The position numbers and the translations under genes were made by a program. Below the pieces are notes generated by a model that worked only from the letters and a program-made list of their open reading frames with translations, did not search any database and was not told where the DNA came from. A DNA stretch of 64,000 nt from Aliagarivorans marinus DSM 23064. GTDB lineage: Bacteria > Pseudomonadota > Gammaproteobacteria > Enterobacterales > Celerinatantimonadaceae. Location: contig NZ_KE386909.1 of assembly GCF_000429485.1 (NCBI RefSeq), positions 73,271 to 137,270 on the forward strand, written 5' to 3'. This document shows, piece by piece, positions 35,108 to 42,974 of this stretch (its first letter is position 1; each line of letters opens with the position of its first letter).

Positions 35108-35137
35108 CGGCGCCGGAGTAACAGTGCTCCGACGCCG
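35108..35137. terminator. Hairpin downstream of the YraQ-type permease gene
   Basis: CGGCGCCGGAG and CTCCGACGCCG pair (one mismatch) around an 8-base loop, about 20 bases after the permease stop on the minus strand. Confidence 0.6.
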
Positions 35138-35156
35138 AAGGTTTCTCTAAGCATCG

Positions 35157-36089
35157 CTAAAACAACAGGGTGTAGGCCACCCCAGCTGCTATCGCCATAC
35201 TCAGCACCACGCCAACAAAGGCCGCAATTAGCGGGTTCTTAAACAGCGACTTGAGCAAGATAACCTCGGTCAGGCTAGCCCCGGCAGAGCCGATAATCAG
35301 CGCCATTAATGCGCCAGTGCTGGCGCCTTTGGCGATCAGCGCGGCTGAGAGTGGGATCACCGCCTCTGCACGCACATACAGGGGAATACCCACCACTGCC
35401 GCAAACGGGATCGCCAGCAGGTTGTCGGTGCCCGCATAACGGGCAATCAGCTCGGTTGGCACAAAGCCGTAGATCAGCGAACCAACACTGATACCAATCA
35501 GCAAGTAGGGCAGGGCCTGGCGAAAGTCTTTCCAGGTGCTTTGCCACAGGCCGCGCCAATCAAGCTTGCGACGCTTAGCGCTGCTAGCACCACAGCTCGA
35601 AGTCGCGCTTGCTGATGCGCATGCGCTGCTCTCTGCCGGGGCATAGGCCTCTTCGCGCACAAAGCGCTCAAACCCGAGTTTCTCCAGCAACCAGCCCGCG
35701 ACCAGCGATACTCCCAACGCAACAGTGAAGTACAGCGCGGTCACTTGCACGCCAAAGCTAAATGCCAACAATCCGATGATCACCGGGTTGAGCAGTGGGC
35801 TGGCAAACAGAAACACCAGCATGGTGCCAAAGCTGGCTTGTGCGCGCAGCAAGCCCTTGAGAAAGGGAATGGTGGAGCAGGAGCAAAACGGAGTGATTGC
35901 CCCCAGCCCCGCCGCGAACAAGTAACCGCGCCCGCCCTGACTGCTCAGCAGCTGACGGATCTTAGAGGGCGGGATGTAGTGTTGCAGTATCCCCACCAAG
36001 TAGGAAATCGCCAAAAACAACAGGCTGAGCTCTGCAGCCAGAAATAGCCACATGCCCGCAGCGTGGGTGACTGATGGATCAATATTCAT
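35157..36089 (-). CDS. YraQ/ArsP-type permease (DUF318)
   Basis: 310 aa with eight to ten TM segments in two halves. The first half has the family motif AITPFCSCSTIPFLKGLL with paired cysteines, and LFASPLLNPVIIGLL; the second has GIPLYVRAEAVIPLSAALIAKG and GSAGASLTEVILL. A Ser/Cys/Ala-rich cytoplasmic loop (about residues 150-172, CASASATSSCGASSA) separates them. Relatives export methylarsenicals or other thiol-reactive compounds. The divergent ArsR gene and two operator palindromes between them support metal/metalloid-controlled expression. GGAGA lies before the start. Confidence 0.83.
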   Translation of the reverse strand: MNIDPSVTHAAGMWLFLAAELSLLFLAISYLVGILQHYIPPSKIRQLLSSQGGRGYLFAAGLGAITPFCSCSTIPFLKGLLRAQASFGTMLVFLFASPLLNPVIIGLLAFSFGVQVTALYFTVALGVSLVAGWLLEKLGFERFVREEAYAPAESSACASASATSSCGASSAKRRKLDWRGLWQSTWKDFRQALPYLLIGISVGSLIYGFVPTELIARYAGTDNLLAIPFAAVVGIPLYVRAEAVIPLSAALIAKGASTGALMALIIGSAGASLTEVILLKSLFKNPLIAAFVGVVLSMAIAAGVAYTLLF

Positions 36090-36122
36090 GCTTGTCTCCG
36101 ATATTCTCTGTAATAGAAAACT

Positions 36123-36195
36123 ATATTTCTAGAATGTTCGAAATATAAGCCTGGCTATTGGATTGATCAAGATATTTCTAGTAATATCGAAATAT
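36123..36195. promoter_or_regulatory. Duplicated ArsR-type operator
   Basis: Two 24-bp elements, ATATTTC-N10-GAAATAT, lie at 36123-36146 and 36172-36195, both continuing TAG after the left arm and with C before the right arm. They are 49 bases apart between the divergent permease and ArsR genes. The AT-rich symmetric form fits ArsR/SmtB repressors. Confidence 0.75.
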
Positions 36196-36242
36196 ATTTT
36201 TTGGCTACGGGCTACGGGCTTAAGGTTAAGGGTTGAGAGAGA

Positions 36243-36557
36243 ATGATGATGGAACTAGATGATGTGGCTAAGGCCCTCAAAGAGCTGGGCCATCCTACCC
36301 GCCTGCAGGTGTTTCGCCGAGTGGTGCGTGCTGGGCATCAGGGGATTGCGGTGGGGGATATCCAAGCGCAGCTACAAGTGCCTAATTCCACCTTGTCACA
36401 CCATATTGCGGCGCTAAACAAGGCGGGATTGTTAGAGCAGCGCCGCGAAGGGCGCACCCTGTTTTGTGTGGCCAATTACGCCTGTCTGCTAGGCGTGATT
36501 GGCTTCTTGCAAGAAGAGTGTTGTATCGATGAGCAGGACTTAGCTGCCAGCGATTAG
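36243..36557 (+). CDS. ArsR/SmtB family repressor
   Basis: 104 aa. Winged helix-turn-helix: LKELGHPTRLQVFRRVV, then VPNSTLSHHIAALNKAGLLEQRREGRTLFCVANY. Metal or thiol-sensing cysteines are probably the C-terminal pair in EECCIDEQ and single residues earlier (FCVANYACLLG). It is divergent from the YraQ-type permease with a duplicated operator, so it likely represses both genes until arsenite or a related thiophilic compound binds. The start lies in a run of ATG codons (MMME); the first is used. Its TAG shares bases with the stop of the convergent M14 gene. Confidence 0.86.
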   Translation: MMMELDDVAKALKELGHPTRLQVFRRVVRAGHQGIAVGDIQAQLQVPNSTLSHHIAALNKAGLLEQRREGRTLFCVANYACLLGVIGFLQEECCIDEQDLAASD

Positions 36558-37456
36558 ATCAAAAAATCCAGCGCCGCGCAGATAGCGGTCACTTGCGCCT
36601 GAATACAGTTCTCTGCATCTACCCGCTCGCTGTCAGGATAGACCTCGGTGGTGGTAGAAAACGGCGCGCCGGTGATCCCGGTACACAGGTGCAGGTTCTC
36701 CACCGGGTAGTGGATCACTCCGGGTTGCTTCATCTGGGCGTCGTAGAGGCGGCCTTGATTGTCGGGCTCGGCGATATGGGTCACCTTGGCCACTTCGCGA
36801 ATAATCGCCTGATGAAACTCCGGCTGGGGCTGGGCCTGATTACCCACCAAGTAAAAACCATCGGGGATGTAGCAGGGCTCAAACTCTTTGCCATCGCGCG
36901 CCGCCAGCGCTGGGCGGAACTCACTTTCGTCGCTGTCGGTTGTCTCGTGTAGGTCAATATGCATCAGGAACTTACAAGAGAGCTCGCTCAGTTGGCTCAT
37001 TAGCAGTTGCGACTCTTCACAGTCTGAGTGAGCAGAGAAGCTGCGGTTTGGATCTTGGGCATGCGGGTTCCAGCGGTTCACCGTTTCAAAGGCCCATGGG
37101 CTCACACAAGGGGCAATCACAAAGCGGAAATCATCCAGATAACGGCCCAAGTGATGCTTGGCAAAGCGCAATGCACCGAGCACGCCGCTGGTTTCGTAGC
37201 CATGCACTCCGCCGGTGATTAGCACCGCCGGCTTATCGCTGTGCCAGTTGGATGATTGCAGTAGGTACAGCGGGTAGCGCTCGCTTTGATAGCTGAGTGC
37301 GCCGTATTGCAGCACCTTCATGTCGTAGCCAAGTTCTTGTAGCGGGTCGAGCACCAAGCTTTGGTAACTGCGTTGCAGCTTGGCCTGGTTTAGCCAAGTT
37401 TGCTTGTCGCGCTGCTGCCAGGCTTCGCCTGGGGTTCCTATCGGGTAGTGTTGCAT
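36554..37456 (-). CDS. M14-family metallocarboxypeptidase
   Basis: 300 aa, no signal peptide. Zinc ligands follow the M14 pattern: GGVHGYETSG (HxxE) near residue 82 and HIDLHETTDSD further on; the RWNPHAQDPNRSF segment holds the substrate-binding Asn-Arg pair (PNR). The late Glu (TTTEVYPDSE) is the usual catalytic base. It may trim peptides, perhaps from murein or gamma-linked peptides; the substrate is not clear. No strong ribosome site precedes the ATG. Its stop overlaps that of the convergent arsR gene by four bases. Confidence 0.82.
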   Translation of the reverse strand: MQHYPIGTPGEAWQQRDKQTWLNQAKLQRSYQSLVLDPLQELGYDMKVLQYGALSYQSERYPLYLLQSSNWHSDKPAVLITGGVHGYETSGVLGALRFAKHHLGRYLDDFRFVIAPCVSPWAFETVNRWNPHAQDPNRSFSAHSDCEESQLLMSQLSELSCKFLMHIDLHETTDSDESEFRPALAARDGKEFEPCYIPDGFYLVGNQAQPQPEFHQAIIREVAKVTHIAEPDNQGRLYDAQMKQPGVIHYPVENLHLCTGITGAPFSTTTEVYPDSERVDAENCIQAQVTAICAALDFLI

Positions 37457-37566
37457 TTAAATAGCCATCCTATACTGCGCTGGCAATGCTCTAAGTGTTT
37501 AAAAATGGGGAAGTATTGTGACTGATAGCGACCCAACTAGCCATTAAAACTTTGCTTAACAATTAA

Positions 37567-38946
37567 TCACTGAGTGCCTTGTTCAGCTTTTGTGAGCAAG
37601 TGCGCGATATGTTGCTCGAAGGGGTAATGGCCCTTGGTCCAGCCAAGCCGCACAAACACCGTGTTGTGTGAAGGCAATATCATTACCAGCTGTTTACGAT
37701 TGCCGCGCATGGCGAAGGCATCGGCGGGCAGGGCTGGCCAGCGCAACTCGCCCGGGCCGTTTAACCAGAGCTGATAGCCATAACGGGGATCGTTATCGCT
37801 GCCATTCGCCGTGGTGGCGCGCTTCACCCACTCTTGGGTAAGCAAGCGCTGGCCATTCAGCTCGCCTTGATTGAGCAGCAACTGACCGAGGCGCGCCCAG
37901 TCGCGGCCACTGGCGTAGATGTAGGAGCTGCCCACCAGATAGCCGGCCGGATCGGTCTCCAGAACGGTGTTTGCCATGGCCAGCGGGCCTAGCAGTTCGC
38001 GCTGCAAAAAGTCTGCGGCTTGTTGGGGGCCTCCCAGCAGTTCGCTCAAGTAGTAGCTCAACAGGTTGCTGCTGCCCGACGAATACGCAAAGTGCTCGCC
38101 ACGCGGATGATCGGGCGTTTGCGCGAGCGGAATGCTGGCAGCCTGATGGGCAAAGAACAGCATCTCGGTGGCGTCGCTGCCCGGTGTGTAGGCCTCGTTA
38201 AAATCCAGTCCACTGGTCATCTGTAGCAGGTCGGAGAGGGTGATCTCTCGCCGCTGGTCGTCTTGCCATTGGGGAAACAGTGCATGGTTTTGGGCGCTCG
38301 CCAAGCCCATGGCCTCTATACGCCCCTCCCAGATCCCACTCAGGCTTTTGGCCATCGACCAGCCGAGCAGTGGGGTGTATGGCGTTACGCCATCGGCATA
38401 GACCTCGGCCTGCAGCTCGCCATCTTGGATCCACAGCAGCGCGCGGGTATTAAGGTGTTGTTGGTTGTCATCAGTAAAAACCTGCTCAAGCTGTTCTTGC
38501 CAGAAGGGGTCGATAAGGGTGGTTTCCCCGGCTGGCCACAGCGAACTGGTGGTGGGAATATCGTTAAGCGCGAGCTGCTGGTGAGCCGGCGCATCGGGCT
38601 TTTGGCTGACCAAGGTGCAGCCCTGATTGTCCTTAAAGCGCGCCTGTGCCGGGTACAGCGACGAGCCCAGAGTCGCGGTAACTGTATCGTCGCTCAGGCT
38701 TAGCTCGACCAAGCGGGTGGCTGGCGAGTAGCTGGCGATATCGTCGGCCAGCTGCTCAAGGCTTTGATCGGAGATAAAGTAACCCGAGCAAGCCAGTTTA
38801 GCCGAGAGTGCGGTGGCGGTACGCAGGGCGGCGGGCAGCTGCCAAGGGGAGAAGCCCAACAAGGGCTGGGCAATCAGTGTGAGTAACAGAATACAGGCCA
38901 GCAACAGCATTAACACTGGCCGCAGCATAAAATCGCCCAAGCGCAT
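37567..38946 (-). CDS. Class C beta-lactamase-type serine hydrolase
   Basis: 459 aa. One N-terminal hydrophobic anchor (about residues 10-30), a linker region of 130 residues, then a serine hydrolase of the beta-lactamase/DD-peptidase fold: SxxK in LGWSMAKSLSG, YxS/N-type FAYSSGSSNLLSYYL, and a RGNRKQLVMILP strand in place of KTG. Close relatives include 6-aminohexanoate-dimer hydrolases and EstB-type esterases, so true beta-lactamase activity is unlikely. It probably faces the periplasm. AAAAGGA precedes the start. The small exported-protein gene lies upstream on the same strand. Confidence 0.83.
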   Translation of the reverse strand: MRLGDFMLRPVLMLLLACILLLTLIAQPLLGFSPWQLPAALRTATALSAKLACSGYFISDQSLEQLADDIASYSPATRLVELSLSDDTVTATLGSSLYPAQARFKDNQGCTLVSQKPDAPAHQQLALNDIPTTSSLWPAGETTLIDPFWQEQLEQVFTDDNQQHLNTRALLWIQDGELQAEVYADGVTPYTPLLGWSMAKSLSGIWEGRIEAMGLASAQNHALFPQWQDDQRREITLSDLLQMTSGLDFNEAYTPGSDATEMLFFAHQAASIPLAQTPDHPRGEHFAYSSGSSNLLSYYLSELLGGPQQAADFLQRELLGPLAMANTVLETDPAGYLVGSSYIYASGRDWARLGQLLLNQGELNGQRLLTQEWVKRATTANGSDNDPRYGYQLWLNGPGELRWPALPADAFAMRGNRKQLVMILPSHNTVFVRLGWTKGHYPFEQHIAHLLTKAEQGTQ

Positions 38947-39012
38947 CGAAAGTCCTTTTTCCAGTATTTGCTTAGAACTTAACAGCTTACGCGGTATATG
39001 GGTATGAAAGTT

Positions 39013-39429
39013 TTATGGTTGGCTGCGTTGCCACTGGGTGCAGTAGGTGCCAGCGATGTTTTGTGCGTCGCGAATAAAGCGCGGCGGCGCCTTTACCCGG
39101 TTGCCAAAGCCATCCACCTGATGAAAGCGTAGTGAGGCGATAGTATGGATACGCGCTAGGGTAAATACCTGCTCGCGACTCAGTTGCTCGCTGTAGATGG
39201 TTTGCTGCTGAAAGCCATCGCTGGCCGCGCCATATTGCTCCAGCAGTGCAGCGGTTTGTGCGTGCCCTTGGTGCTCTGGCTCTTCGTGCTGCAGCAGCGA
39301 CAGGTAGCTGAGATAGCCCGCGCAATTGGCCCAGCTTTGCAGTGAGTTGGGCAGCTCGGCGGCGGCAGTGCTCAAGGGGGAGAGCAGTACGCCCGCAAGC
39401 GCACAGCGGAAAAGGTGTTTGATAGGCAT
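39013..39429 (-). CDS. Exported protein of unknown function
   Basis: 138 aa with a signal peptide (residues 1-24, ending STAAA). The mature protein is helical, with two cysteines (WANCAGYLSYL and AGTYCTQW) that could pair, and a central YGAASDGFQQQTIYSEQLSREQVFTLA segment. I do not recognise a family. A TTG four codons upstream is an alternative start, neither having a clear ribosome site. It precedes the serine hydrolase gene by about 65 bases and is likely cotranscribed with it. Confidence 0.6.
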   Translation of the reverse strand: MPIKHLFRCALAGVLLSPLSTAAAELPNSLQSWANCAGYLSYLSLLQHEEPEHQGHAQTAALLEQYGAASDGFQQQTIYSEQLSREQVFTLARIHTIASLRFHQVDGFGNRVKAPPRFIRDAQNIAGTYCTQWQRSQP

Positions 39430-39517
39430 AAGGGTACTCAAATCAGTGCCTTGGATGAACTGCCCGCTACCTTAGCACAGCCCGCATCGCACAGGCATAA
39501 GCCGGTGGTGAAAGTGT

Positions 39518-39630
39518 TATACCAATCCGGATAAGTAAGTGGTCAGGTATTGCGCAGGATAAAGCGCTGACGCAGTCATCAATGATTTTAACCAGCAAGC
39601 ATGTTCAGTTACTTGTGTGGGTTGGTATTA
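39518..39630. mobile_element. MITE-like element with terminal inverted repeats
   Basis: The ends, TATACCAATCCGGATAAGTAA on the left and the complement of AATACCAACCCACACAAGTAA on the right, match at 16 of 21 positions. The 113-base element has no ORF. Ends starting ATACCAA are, from memory, common in small nonautonomous elements of marine gammaproteobacteria. Its right end supplies the stop codon of the minus-strand gene next to it. Only one copy is in this window. Confidence 0.6.
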
Positions 39631-39972
39631 ATCTTGGTTTATCTCGGAGACGGTCAGCACCAGGCCTTGGCTGCCCCAATCGAGCATGCCTTCCACCTGC
39701 CAGATGGCTCCGGGTTCAAAATCCACCGGCTCGCTGATAAGGCGGATTTTGCTTTGGCCGACATCGGGTAGCTGCGCAATCATCCCGTTGCGGGTGCTGG
39801 CGGTAAGCTGCAGCTCGCCACTGACAAAGGCCGGGTTGTCGTGGTGTGGGTCGAGGTTGCGGATCTTGCGGAAATGGCTATCGGGGGAGAGCGTAAAATA
39901 GCTGAACAGACCGATAAACAGGGCCATTACCACGAACACGCGTTTATCGAGTTGTTTTGGATCTTTGTGCAT
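39628..39972 (-). CDS. Small single-span inner-membrane protein, unknown
   Basis: 114 aa. One TM segment near the N-terminus (RVFVVMALFIGLFSYFTL) then a periplasmic domain of about 80 residues with beta character (FVSGELQLTASTRNGMIAQL, FEPGAIWQVEGMLDWGSQGLVLTVSEI), suggesting a small OB-like fold. AAGGT lies seven bases before this ATG; the frame is open 24 codons further without such a site. Its last codon and stop lie inside the MITE-like element, so the C-terminus may have been altered by the insertion. It is divergent from prfB. Confidence 0.6.
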   Translation of the reverse strand: MHKDPKQLDKRVFVVMALFIGLFSYFTLSPDSHFRKIRNLDPHHDNPAFVSGELQLTASTRNGMIAQLPDVGQSKIRLISEPVDFEPGAIWQVEGMLDWGSQGLVLTVSEINQD

Positions 39973-40152
39973 GTAGATACCTTGCATTCCAGACATCTGG
40001 GAGTTTAGTTGGTATACGAACAGTCTGGAATTCGAGATTGCCAAAAAAAGCCGCTATTTTGCATCCCTTACGACACCATAGCTATGTCTATTCGTTACTA
40101 TTTTGGTTAAAATTGCGCGTTTTTAGTATTTACCGGATAGGTTTACGCGAAG

Positions 40153-41251
40153 ATGTTTGAAGTCAACGCCATCAACAACACCATCGCCGATATTAAAGCG
40201 CGTACCGACGTGCTTCGGGGGTACCTTTGACTACGATGCCAAACGCGAGCGCTTAGAAGAAGTTAGTCGCGAGCTTGAGCAGCCCGAAATCTGGAACGAG
40301 CCCGAGCGCGCCCAAGCGCTGGGTAAAGAGCGCTCCAACCTCGAAGCGGTGGTCGACACCGTCGATAAACTCGAACAAGGCTGCGAAGACGTAGCTGGCC
40401 TAGTCGAGCTAGCGGTTGAAGCTGAAGACGAAGAGACCTTCGAGGAAGCCGAAGCGGAAGCCGCCGAGCTACTCACCCAGCTAGAAGGGCTGGAGTTCCG
40501 CCGGATGTTCTCTGGCGAGATGGACGAGAGCGACTGCTACATCGATATCCAATCAGGCTCGGGCGGTACCGAGGCCCAAGATTGGGCCAGCATGATGCTG
40601 CGCATGTACCTACGTTGGTGTGAAGCCCACCAGTTTAAAGCCGAAGTGATTGAAGTCTCCGACGGTGATGTGGCCGGTATCAAGAGCGCCACCGTGCGGG
40701 TAAGCGGCGAGTATGCCTATGGCTGGCTGCGCACCGAAACTGGGGTACACCGCTTGGTACGTAAATCGCCGTTCGATTCGGGCGGGCGTCGCCACACCTC
40801 GTTTGCCTCGGCCTTTATCTATCCGGAAATCGACGACAGCATCGAGGTCGATATCGACCCCAGCGATCTGCGTATCGACGTATACCGCGCCTCGGGTGCC
40901 GGTGGTCAGCACGTAAACCGCACCGAATCGGCAGTGCGGATTACCCACTTGCCGACCAACACCGTGGTGCAGTGTCAGAACGATCGTTCTCAGCACAAGA
41001 ACAAAGATCAGGCGATGAAGCAGCTTAAAGCTAAGCTGTTTGAGCTGGAGCTGCAAAAGCAGAACGCCGAGAAGCAAGCCGCCGAAGACAACAAGTCGGA
41101 CATCGGATGGGGCAGCCAGATCCGCTCCTACGTATTGGACGACGCGCGCATTAAAGACCTGCGCACCGGCATTGAAAACCGCAACACCCAAGCGGTACTC
41201 GATGGCGACCTAGACAAGTTTATCGAAGCCAGCCTCAAATCAGGGCTGTAA
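40153..41251 (+). CDS. prfB: Peptide chain release factor 2, with programmed +1 frameshift
   Basis: Recognises UGA and UAA at termination. Frame 0 begins [25 protein letters not shown] and hits TGA at 40228-40230 after CTT; a +1 shift at CTT-T reads GAC and continues [12 protein letters not shown] to the end (365 aa in total). The slippery CTTTGAC and the upstream Shine-Dalgarno-like GGGGG (CGGGGGTAC) are the classic autoregulatory signals. The tripeptide anticodon is read in the central domain, and GGQ is present in [17 protein letters not shown]. Annotating from a later start would miss the true N-terminus. lysS follows after 24 bases, the usual prfB-lysS pair. Confidence 0.96.
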
Positions 41252-41275
41252 GCTAATTTTAACCAGGACCAAACA

Positions 41276-42799
41276 ATGACAGATCAAGTAGAGAATCAAG
41301 CCCAAGCGCAAGAAGAAGAGAACAAGCTGATTGCTGAGCGTCGCGCTAAACTGGATAAAATTCGCGAAACCTGTAAGGCCAATGGCCACCCCAATGACTT
41401 CCGTCGTGAAAACCTGGCTGCCGATCTGCAAGCCGCCCACGGCGAAAAAGAAAAAGCTGAGCTGGAAGAGCTAAACATCCAGGCGTCTATCGCTGGCCGT
41501 ATTATGGCGAAGCGTGGTCCCTTCCTGGTACTGCAAGACGTAAGCGGCCGTATTCAGGCTTACGCACCGAAAGAAGTGCAAAAAGAGCTGAAGGCCATCG
41601 GTGGTCTGGATATCGGTGACATCATCGGTGTAAGCGGTGCGCTGCACAAATCGGGCAAAGGCGACCTGTACGTGAACATGGATCAGTATCAACTGCTGAC
41701 CAAAGCACTGCGCCCACTGCCAGAGAAATTCCACGGCCTGACCGACCAAGAGCAGCGCTACCGCCAGCGCTACGTTGACCTTATCGTGAACGAAGAGTCG
41801 CGCGCTGCCTTCCAAATCCGCTCTAAGCTGGTTGCCGGCATTCGCCGCTTTATGGAGTCGAAAGGCTTTATGGAAGTGGAAACCCCAATGATGCAGGTGA
41901 TCCCTGGTGGTGCGTCGGCGCGTCCGTTTATCACTCACCACAACGCGCTGGACCAAGAGATGTTCCTGCGTATCGCGCCAGAGCTTTACCTGAAGCGTTT
42001 GGTAGTGGGTGGCTTCGAGCGCGTATTCGAAATCAACCGTAACTTCCGTAACGAAGGTCTGTCGCCACGCCATAACCCAGAGTTCACCATGATGGAATTC
42101 TACATGGCCTACGCCGACTACAACGACCTAATGGACCTGACCGAAGAGATGCTGCGCACCGTGGCCATCGAGGTGCTGGGCAGCTCGGCCATGCCTTACG
42201 GTGACGAAACCGTTGAGTTCGGTGGTAGCTACCCACGCCTGAGCATGCTGGACGCCATCAAGCAATACAACCCAGAGCACGCCGACATCCAAGCACTGGA
42301 CTACGACAAGGTACAAGACCGCGACCACATGGTAGCGATTGCCAAGTCGGTAGGCGTTGAAGTTGAGAAGTTCTGGAACTGTGGCCAGCTACTTGAAGAG
42401 ATCTTCGGTGAAACCGCCGAGCCTAAGCTGATTCAGCCGACCTTTATCACCGAGTACCCTGCCGACATCAGCCCGCTAGCGCGCCGCAACGATGACACCC
42501 CGTTCATCACCGACCGCTTCGAGTTCTTTATCGGTGGCCGCGAAGTGGCCAACGGCTTCTCGGAGCTGAACGATGCAGAAGACCAAGATGCGCGCTTTAA
42601 GGCTCAGGTTGACGCCAAAGACGCCGGCGACGACGAAGCGATGTTCTACGACGCAGACTACATCACCGCACTAGAGCACGGCCTGCCACCAACCGCAGGT
42701 CAAGGTATCGGTATCGACCGTTTGGCAATGCTGTTCACCAACACCCACACCATCCGCGACGTAATCCTGTTCCCAGCGATGCGCCCACAAGGTAACTAA
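41276..42799 (+). CDS. lysS: Lysyl-tRNA synthetase, class II
   Basis: 507 aa. The N-terminal OB-fold anticodon-binding domain (about residues 60-160, [25 protein letters not shown]) is followed by the class II core with motif 1 ([18 protein letters not shown]), motif 2 ([23 protein letters not shown]) and motif 3 ([13 protein letters not shown]). All residues typical for LysS appear present. AGGA precedes the start. Codon use is more biased than in neighbours, as for highly expressed genes. It is the second gene of the prfB-lysS operon and ends at a strong terminator. Confidence 0.97.
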   Translation: MTDQVENQAQAQEEENKLIAERRAKLDKIRETCKANGHPNDFRRENLAADLQAAHGEKEKAELEELNIQASIAGRIMAKRGPFLVLQDVSGRIQAYAPKEVQKELKAIGGLDIGDIIGVSGALHKSGKGDLYVNMDQYQLLTKALRPLPEKFHGLTDQEQRYRQRYVDLIVNEESRAAFQIRSKLVAGIRRFMESKGFMEVETPMMQVIPGGASARPFITHHNALDQEMFLRIAPELYLKRLVVGGFERVFEINRNFRNEGLSPRHNPEFTMMEFYMAYADYNDLMDLTEEMLRTVAIEVLGSSAMPYGDETVEFGGSYPRLSMLDAIKQYNPEHADIQALDYDKVQDRDHMVAIAKSVGVEVEKFWNCGQLLEEIFGETAEPKLIQPTFITEYPADISPLARRNDDTPFITDRFEFFIGGREVANGFSELNDAEDQDARFKAQVDAKDAGDDEAMFYDADYITALEHGLPPTAGQGIGIDRLAMLFTNTHTIRDVILFPAMRPQGN

Positions 42800-42847
42800 G
42801 CCTTAGGCTGGTGTTCCCCATCTTTCGGATGGGGTAGTGAGTTCATT

Positions 42848-42887
42848 AAAAGCTATCAAGTTTTGCAACTTGGTAGCTTTTTTTGTG
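42848..42887 (+). terminator. Terminator of the prfB-lysS operon
   Basis: AAAAGCTATCAAGTT pairs with AACTTGGTAGCTTTT around TTGC and ends in a T-run. A smaller hairpin (CCCCATC/GATGGGG, 42816-42834) precedes it. Confidence 0.9.
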
Positions 42888-42974
42888 TGTTGGTTGGTGG
42901 TGGTTTGAGTTGGTGTGGCACATATGGGGGACAGTCGTTTTGCTGTCTTTTGAAGCCCTGATAATGGAGTTGAG

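Noticed and set aside
37567-38946. AmpC-type beta-lactamase and link to ampG
   Set aside because: The third motif (KTG) is absent and the domain layout fits esterase-type hydrolases; ampG is 18 kb away.
40610-41191. 193-codon minus-strand frame within prfB
   Set aside because: Antisense shadow of the release factor gene, with no own signals.
41471-42073. 200-codon minus-strand frame within lysS
   Set aside because: Antisense shadow of the codon-biased synthetase gene.
42900-42974. GT-rich stretch after lysS as a possible functional repeat
   Set aside because: Short, imperfect low-complexity run with no periodicity I could support.
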